A stretch of DNA of 64,000 nucleotides, taken from assembly GCA_002742845.1 (NCBI GenBank), contig DLUH01000001.1, positions 375,291-439,290 on the forward strand, read 5' to 3'. A program made the position numbers and the translations under genes. Positions within the stretch are counted from its first letter, which is position 1; each line of letters opens with the position of its first letter. Source of the stretch: Sulfurovum sp. UBA12169 (lineage in GTDB: Bacteria; Campylobacterota; Campylobacteria; Campylobacterales; Sulfurovaceae). Below the pieces are notes generated by a model that had not been told where the DNA came from, did not search any database, and worked only from the letters and a program-made list of their open reading frames with translations. Positions 59,593-64,000 of this stretch are shown here, one piece after another.

Positions 59593-60700
59593 GCCTTTGC
59601 CTCTCAGACATATACAAGGCTTTGTTGTAGACCCCTTTCACGCTATTTTTTTCTACATGCGCAAGCTGCATTTCTATCACATCACTTGATACACCGTGTA
59701 TATGTATATTCTCATGCAGAACTGTACTGGCGGTATGTCTAAACCCATGAGTGGTCATTACGCCGTCGAAGCCTAGGCGTTTGAGCATGATATTTAGCGT
59801 ATTTTCGCTAAGTTTCTTTGACCTATTGTACGGACTTGGAAAGACAAGCCCATCTTTTTTATCCCCTAGTATATCTATCATAGTGTCCGTGAGCGGCACT
59901 ATATGGTCACGGCTCATCTTCATTTTTGCAGCAGGTATCGTCCAAAGTCTATTTTTGTAGTCAAATTCCGACCACTCGGCATCTCTGATATTTGACGGCC
60001 GTAAAAACACATAAGGCATAAGCCGCAAAGCTCTTTTTGTAGAGCCGTCGCATATAGAATTCTCTATCGCTATAAGCAGCTCTCTAAAAAGCGCCTGGTC
60101 TGTGATGTGAGCATAGTTCTTGACCTCTTTTTTTTGTAGCAGGATAGATAGATCTATATCTCTCATAGGATTATATTTGCAGTATTGCAGGGTTACTCCA
60201 TAGCGAAATATCCTATCGATCATCCCGCCGCTTTTTTTGGCATAGACTACTACACCCTTTTTGTTCATGCGCTTAAAATCATCTATAAGCACTGTAGGAG
60301 TGATCTTATCAAGCTCAATAGTAAGCAGATCACTAAAATATTTCTCTATAGACGATCTATTGTTGTTGATGTATTTCTCACTAAGATCGCTTCTATTTTC
60401 AAAGTATTCATTCATTAGCTCTGTAAAAACCATATTTGCTTTTTTTTCTAGCGGCCTTATGCCGTCCAGCACCATGATCTTAAGCTCATCTCTCTTCTGC
60501 CTGGCCGCAGTCAAACTCATAAAAGGATATTTGCCAATAGATTTTGTAGAAGTTTTTCCGTTTATGGTATAGCGATACTTGAACCATTTAGTACCGATAG
60601 GGGTAATGTGCAGATACAGGCCGTCACCATCTGCAAGCTTATACTCTTTTTCTTTTTGTTTGGCGCGTTTGATCGCAGTGTCAGTGAGTTGTTTTTTCAT
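59549..60700 (-). CDS. int: P4-type tyrosine integrase
   Basis: A 383-residue integrase. The N-terminal DUF4102 arm-binding domain (residues 1-80: KLADGDGLYLHI) precedes a core-binding and catalytic domain. Catalytic residues: R234 (FLRPSNIR), H318 and R321 (THGFRHT), H348 (LAHVE), Y358 (GVYNK); the likely Lys is near 259-261. It is next to tRNA-Ser, its target. ATG 60700 gives the usual start; the longer frame extends to 60721. Confidence 0.93.
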   Translation of the reverse strand: MKKQLTDTAIKRAKQKEKEYKLADGDGLYLHITPIGTKWFKYRYTINGKTSTKSIGKYPFMSLTAARQKRDELKIMVLDGIRPLEKKANMVFTELMNEYFENRSDLSEKYINNNRSSIEKYFSDLLTIELDKITPTVLIDDFKRMNKKGVVVYAKKSGGMIDRIFRYGVTLQYCKYNPMRDIDLSILLQKKEVKNYAHITDQALFRELLIAIENSICDGSTKRALRLMPYVFLRPSNIRDAEWSEFDYKNRLWTIPAAKMKMSRDHIVPLTDTMIDILGDKKDGLVFPSPYNRSKKLSENTLNIMLKRLGFDGVMTTHGFRHTASTVLHENIHIHGVSSDVIEMQLAHVEKNSVKGVYNKALYMSERQRLMQWWSDYIDNLRA

Positions 60701-60751
60701 AGTGGCTATCCAAGTGGTCAAATATTCTTTGTAAAAACTGTTAGTTCAAAT

Positions 60752-60760
60752 TTTAGCCAC
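60752..60760. repeat. TTTAGCCAC repeat upstream of int
   Basis: Same 9-mer as at 24281 and 24293 at the other prophage end. Further AT-rich repeats (TTTAAAT-type) continue to about 60870. Possible integrase arm sites near attR and the int promoter. Confidence 0.45.
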
Positions 60761-60876
60761 TTTTATTTTTTAATTTGATTAAATTAGTTTAAATTGGTTT
60801 AAATAGATAGAAGTATATCAAATGCCGTTGTAGTCGTGTGATTTTAGCTTGTTTAAGTTAGTTTAAATTAGATAGC

Positions 60877-60893
60877 TGGCGGACAGTGAGGGA
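60877..60893. other. Right attachment site (att core in tRNA-Ser)
   Basis: The 17-bp TGGCGGACAGTGAGGGA lies at the 3' end of tRNA-Ser (reading leftward, CCA end plus T-arm part). It matches 24207-24223 exactly, defining the prophage borders. Confidence 0.9.
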
Positions 60894-60967
60894 TTCGAAC
60901 CCTCGGTACAGTTACCCGTACGCATCCTTAGCAGGGATGTGGTTTCAGCCAACTCACCCAACTGTCC
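60877..60967 (-). tRNA. tRNA-Ser (GCU)
   Basis: A 91-nt type II tRNA with 7-bp acceptor stem GGACAGT/ACTGTCC, anticodon loop CTGCTAA (anticodon GCU), long variable arm, T-loop TTCGAAT and a genomically encoded CCA. It reads leftward with its 3' end in the phage att site. The tRNA stays intact after integration. Confidence 0.95.
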
Positions 60968-61140
60968 ATGTTTTTGTGGAGAGAATTATAATGCAATACT
61001 CTTAAACAAAAGCTTAAAGAAATAGATTTTTTCTTTTTTTGGTCTATTATTTATAAAAATCATTTTTGATCTGTGACTTTTACTTTGTTTTATGAATTAT
61101 TTTATAGTATGATTTAAAAATCAAAGAAAGAGGATGGATT

Positions 61141-61266
61141 ATGCTTCAAAAATTAACGCCGCTGATCGTATTGGGATTATTTGCCCTTGGGGCTTATTTT
61201 ATGATTCAGGGCATGCAAAATGCAGTAGAGATGACCGATCACAAAAAAGTCGAAAAACAAAAATAA
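61141..61266 (+). CDS. Small single-pass membrane protein
   Basis: A 41-residue peptide (MLQKLTPLIVLGLFALGAYF start) with one transmembrane helix and a Lys-rich C-terminus. AGAGGATGG precedes ATG 61141. It is on the chromosome right of the tRNA, converging on pyrF. Function unknown. Confidence 0.5.
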   Translation: MLQKLTPLIVLGLFALGAYFMIQGMQNAVEMTDHKKVEKQK

Positions 61267-61295
61267 CCCAAAATGCCTGAGCGGATAAGCCTGTC

Positions 61296-61988
61296 TTATA
61301 ACGTCGCGATCACCTTGAGAATTTCACCTACTTTTTGCGAAGGATTTGGGTCTTTATAGATGGGTCTTCCCACCACAGGATAGTCTACATTTTCCTGTTC
61401 GGCCAACTCCAAAGTCGCTACACGCTGTTGATCCCCTGCTTCTTCGCCAAAAGGACGTATGCCCGGGCAAAGTGTCAAAAAATGTTCACTTGTGGCAGTT
61501 TTGACCGCCCTGCTCTCAAAGGTCGAACACACCACGCCATCCAACCCGTTTTCATAACTCATTTTGGCAAACTGCTCTGCCTTGTTTTGAATGCTTTTTT
61601 CATAGATCATTTGAAAGTTTGCTTCATCAAAAGAAGTCAAAGCCGTCACCGCAAGCACCAGCGGACGGTTAGGATATTTTGCGAGTCTCTGCATCACAGC
61701 CTGCATTGCCACAGGCCCCGCGCTCGCATGGATATTGAACATATCTACACCTAGCCGTGCGATCTCTTCTGCGGCGTCTGCCATTGTGTTTGGGATGTCA
61801 TAAAGCTTGAGGTCCAAAAATATCTTAAACTTTGGGTTGATTGCTTTGAGTGCTTCTATAAACGCTTTTCCGTCACGAATATAAGCACGAAATCCCACTT
61901 TCATCCAGATGTTATACTCTCTGAGCGACTCTGCGAGTGCCAAATTTTCTTGAGCTGAAGGCAAATCAAGTGCTACACAAAGTTCCAT
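61296..61988 (-). CDS. pyrF: Orotidine 5'-phosphate decarboxylase
   Basis: A 230-residue enzyme converting OMP to UMP, the last step of pyrimidine synthesis. The catalytic motif DLKLYDIPNT (Asp and Lys of DxKxxD) is near residue 59, and PVVGRPIYKDPNPSQKV near the end matches the phosphate-binding loop. ATG 61988 is the normal start; the longer frame lacks an SD. Confidence 0.95.
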   Translation of the reverse strand: MELCVALDLPSAQENLALAESLREYNIWMKVGFRAYIRDGKAFIEALKAINPKFKIFLDLKLYDIPNTMADAAEEIARLGVDMFNIHASAGPVAMQAVMQRLAKYPNRPLVLAVTALTSFDEANFQMIYEKSIQNKAEQFAKMSYENGLDGVVCSTFESRAVKTATSEHFLTLCPGIRPFGEEAGDQQRVATLELAEQENVDYPVVGRPIYKDPNPSQKVGEILKVIATL

Positions 61989-62052
61989 AGTGTCCCCTAA
62001 ATAAATATTGGTATAATAATAACCTAATTTAACTACAGAAGGACTAAACAAC

Positions 62053-62580
62053 ATGTTTGGAAGAAGACAGTCAAAAAGATACGATATCTCTCAAGAAGTG
62101 ATGGATACATACAACTATGCAAAAATCACTACAAATAAAGGTGTTATCTGGGTAAAACTCTATCATGATGATGCTCCCAATACAGTGGCAAACTTTGCAT
62201 ATTTGGCAAATGAAGGATTTTACAATAACTTGAAATTCCATAGGGTTATTCCGGGGTTTATGGCACAAGGCGGCTGCCCACATTCAGGTCTTTCAGGCAC
62301 AGGAATGCCAGGAACCGGAGGGCCGGATTGGTGCATAGATTGCGAAACGGATACCAGCACGCACCGCCATAGACGCGGCGCACTTTCCATGGCGCATGCA
62401 GGTCCAAATACAGGAGGAAGCCAGTTTTTCATTACCTTTGTGCCGACTCCTCATCTTGACGGTGTTCATACCGTATTTGGCGGGATTGAAGAGGGGGATA
62501 CCGAAAGCTTTATGGTGCTTGACACTATCAAGCAAAATGATGATATCGTGTCTATTGAGATCGTTGCCTCAAAAGCATAA
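62053..62580 (+). CDS. Cyclophilin-type peptidyl-prolyl cis-trans isomerase
   Basis: A 175-residue cytoplasmic cyclophilin with [13 protein letters not shown] (active-site Arg and Phe), GGSQFFIT and LDGVHTVFG. It lacks a signal peptide. It is divergent from pyrF with about 65 bases between them. Confidence 0.95.
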   Translation: MFGRRQSKRYDISQEVMDTYNYAKITTNKGVIWVKLYHDDAPNTVANFAYLANEGFYNNLKFHRVIPGFMAQGGCPHSGLSGTGMPGTGGPDWCIDCETDTSTHRHRRGALSMAHAGPNTGGSQFFITFVPTPHLDGVHTVFGGIEEGDTESFMVLDTIKQNDDIVSIEIVASKA

Positions 62581-62781
62581 TGGTATTTTAAAAATATTTT
62601 TCCTTTATTCCATATCCTCTGACAGGGAATACATACTGCACGTATGCACTTGTATCGGAGTCGGGGGTTTCTTTTTTGCTTTTTGAGAAAAGCAGGCAAA
62701 AGTCGTCGTGGTGAACGCCATTGAAAATGAAGCGATTCGAGAGCCGCGGCACTATTTATTATTAATCAGTGGGAGCATTAG
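62581..62781. other. Intergenic region before nadE
   Basis: About 200 bases. A frame opening after a TGA near 62689 reads VVVVNAIENEAIREPRHY and ends at 62816, overlapping the nadE start; it could be the remnant of a gene or chance. No clear RNA or terminator was identified. Confidence 0.3.
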
Positions 62782-64000
62782 ATGTTTGGATATTACAGAG
62801 TTGGAGCCGGAGTAAACAAAACGGTTGTGGGCAATCCTGCGAAAAATGCCAAAGAAATTTTAACACTTATCCATGAAGCCCATGCCAAAGAGGTCAGTGT
62901 CATTGTATTTCCGGAGCTTACACTTACAGGATACACTGCCGGTGATCTTTTGCTCAATCAAACTCTCATTGCCAAGCAACAAGAGTCACTTGAAAATATC
63001 TTGAAAACTACTGAAAAAATAAATACGATTGCTATTTTCGGGATAGCCCTCATTTATGCCGACAGACTCTACAACTGCGCACTGGTCGTACAGGCGGGCA
63101 GCATACTCGGAATTGTGCCCAAAAGCTATCTGCCCAATAAAAAAGAATTTTATGAAAAACGCCAATTTACAAGCGGCAGGGATATCGTGCAAAGCACAAT
63201 CGGGCTTCTAGGTAAAGAGGTGCCTTTTGGTGTAGACTTGCTCTTTAGCGATAGTAAAGATATGACATTTGGAGTAGAATTGTGCGAAGATCTTTGGGCA
63301 GTAACACCTCCAAGCAACCACATGGCAAGCAACGGCGCAAATCTACTCTTTAATCTCTCAGCAAGCAATGAGCTTGTAGGCAAATCAGAATACCGCGAAG
63401 AGCTGGTGCGCACACAAAGCGCACGCTGTATGGCCGCATATGTGTATAGTTCAGCAGGAGTGGGTGAATCCACCACTGATACTGTTTTTGGAGGGCATAG
63501 CATTATCAGCGAATACGGTACAACTTTAGTTCAAAATGAACGTTTTAGTTTGCAAAATACACTTATCACAGCCGATGTTGATCTTGAGCGATTAAGATGG
63601 CTAAGGCTAAACGAATCAAGCTTTTGTGACGGAAGACACAAAAAAACAAGAATCATCAAAGTGGCGCCAATGCCCAAGATCAGCAAACTTCAACGCGATA
63701 TCAACCCCACCCCTTTCGTTCCTTCGCGCTATGCAGAAAAAAAACGCCGTTGTGAAGAAATTGTTCATATTCAAGCCCATGGACTAATAAAGCGTATGAG
63801 TCATGCGCATATCAAAAAAGCAGTGATTGGGGTATCGGGAGGACTGGATTCTACCCTTGCCCTGCTTTCCACACATAAAGCTTTTGAGATCATGGGATGG
63901 GAACACAAAAATATTATCGCTGTGACCATGCCGGGTTTTGGCACGACCAGCCGCACCAAATCAAATGCCATCAAACTGTGTAAAGCACTGGGGGTTACGC
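62782..64000 (+). CDS. nadE: Glutamine-dependent NAD+ synthetase, N-terminal part (runs off the right edge)
   Basis: At least 406 residues. The N-terminal nitrilase-like glutaminase domain has the catalytic Glu in FPELTLTGY, Lys in KSYLPNKKEFYE and Cys in VELCEDLW. The synthetase domain begins with the ATP pyrophosphatase loop SGGLDSTLALL near residue 353. It makes NAD+ from deamido-NAD+, ATP and glutamine. The C-terminus lies outside the window. Confidence 0.93.
   Translation, partial: MFGYYRVGAGVNKTVVGNPAKNAKEILTLIHEAHAKEVSVIVFPELTLTGYTAGDLLLNQTLIAKQQESLENILKTTEKINTIAIFGIALIYADRLYNCALVVQAGSILGIVPKSYLPNKKEFYEKRQFTSGRDIVQSTIGLLGKEVPFGVDLLFSDSKDMTFGVELCEDLWAVTPPSNHMASNGANLLFNLSASNELVGKSEYREELVRTQSARCMAAYVYSSAGVGESTTDTVFGGHSIISEYGTTLVQNERFSLQNTLITADVDLERLRWLRLNESSFCDGRHKKTRIIKVAPMPKISKLQRDINPTPFVPSRYAEKKRRCEEIVHIQAHGLIKRMSHAHIKKAVIGVSGGLDSTLALLSTHKAFEIMGWEHKNIIAVTMPGFGTTSRTKSNAIKLCKALGVT

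Larger units (their letters stand above)
24207..60893. mobile_element. Lambda-like siphovirus prophage with a diversity-generating retroelement
   Basis: The element is bounded by the 17-bp direct repeat TGGCGGACAGTGAGGGA (24207-24223 and 60877-60893), the right copy being the 3' end of tRNA-Ser(GCU). Between the copies are a P4-type integrase next to the tRNA, an S24-type CI repressor, replication genes, a full head and tail morphogenesis cluster (GpA terminase, gpW, portal, S49 protease, capsid E, G/GT chaperone, tape measure), lysis genes, and HicAB. The length is about 36.7 kb counting one att copy. Gene order and a lambda-style tail indicate a siphovirus. No essential structural gene looks broken, so it may be inducible. 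Confidence 0.93.

Noticed and set aside
24207-60893. Mu-like transposable prophage
   Set aside because: No Mu transposase (A/B) genes; a P4-type tyrosine integrase with tRNA att sites and lambda-like head order is present instead.
1-64000. CRISPR arrays
   Set aside because: No regularly spaced direct repeat with unique spacers of 25-45 bases was seen; the short repeats present are iterons, palindromes and codon repeats.

Overview
The window looks like a chromosome segment of a Campylobacterota (Epsilonproteobacteria) bacterium, probably a Sulfurimonas, Sulfurovum or Sulfuricurvum-like sulfur or nitrogen metaboliser. This rests on gene content: a two-subunit-type biotin carboxylase of about 482 residues, NnrS, FmdE, an NDH-2, a DUF6394-like protein next to a TrkA-type potassium channel, an MlaC/MlaA pair, and moderately AT-rich coding sequence. 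No species can be named from the sequence alone.

Positions 1-24206 and 60894-64000 are ordinary chromosome. From the left: the end of an EptA-like lipid A phosphoethanolamine transferase, a small c-type cytochrome, a TauE/SafE exporter, an FmdE-domain protein, a four-gene tripartite ABC efflux operon (TolC, HlyD, FtsX/MacB permease, ATPase), rubrerythrin, a leftward operon (NMT1-type ABC transporter, NnrS, HPP protein) preceded by a Fur-box-like palindrome, an AraC/GyrI regulator, a biotin carboxylase, a Met-rich Spy/CpxP-like protein, NDH-2, a coiled-coil protein behind a duplicated operator, mlaC/mlaA, two envelope proteins, the channel pair and rlpA. To the right: tRNA-Ser(GCU), pyrF, a cyclophilin and the start of nadE.

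Positions 24207-60893 are a nearly complete lambda-like siphovirus prophage of about 36.7 kb, integrated into the 3' end of tRNA-Ser(GCU). It is bounded by a 17-bp direct repeat, with the P4-type integrase beside the tRNA. A long leftward operon (51697 down to 25041) carries replication genes (a lambda-O-like protein with iteron-like repeats inside its gene, and a DnaB helicase), terminase, gpW, portal, S49 protease, scaffold, decoration protein, capsid, tail genes with a predicted -1 frameshift in the G/GT chaperone, tape measure, tail tip and fibre genes, then lysis genes (holin candidate, transglycosylase, Rz/Rz1). HicAB lies at the left end. CI (S24 peptidase type) with operators, a rightward early operon of small genes and an xis-like gene lie at the right. 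Accessory genes between 51.9 and 55.2 kb include a stand-alone HsdR-N-type nuclease and an AT-rich two-gene module (GNAT plus unknown).

The most striking system is a diversity-generating retroelement (DGR) between the tail-fibre and lysis genes. A lectin-like receptor-binding protein ends in a variable repeat (28738-28854), followed by avd (28361-28696), a template repeat (28241-28357) and a reverse transcriptase (27081-28079). Over 117 aligned bases the two repeats differ at 18 positions, and 17 of these are adenines in the coding strand of the template, the signature of adenine-specific mutagenic retrohoming. Other points worth checking are a leader hairpin whose loop is complementary to the first Shine-Dalgarno of the leftward operon, the iteron cluster inside the replication gene, a 52-residue NrdD-tail-like peptide, two promoters sharing one operator, and the GNAT/unknown pair as a possible defence or toxin module.
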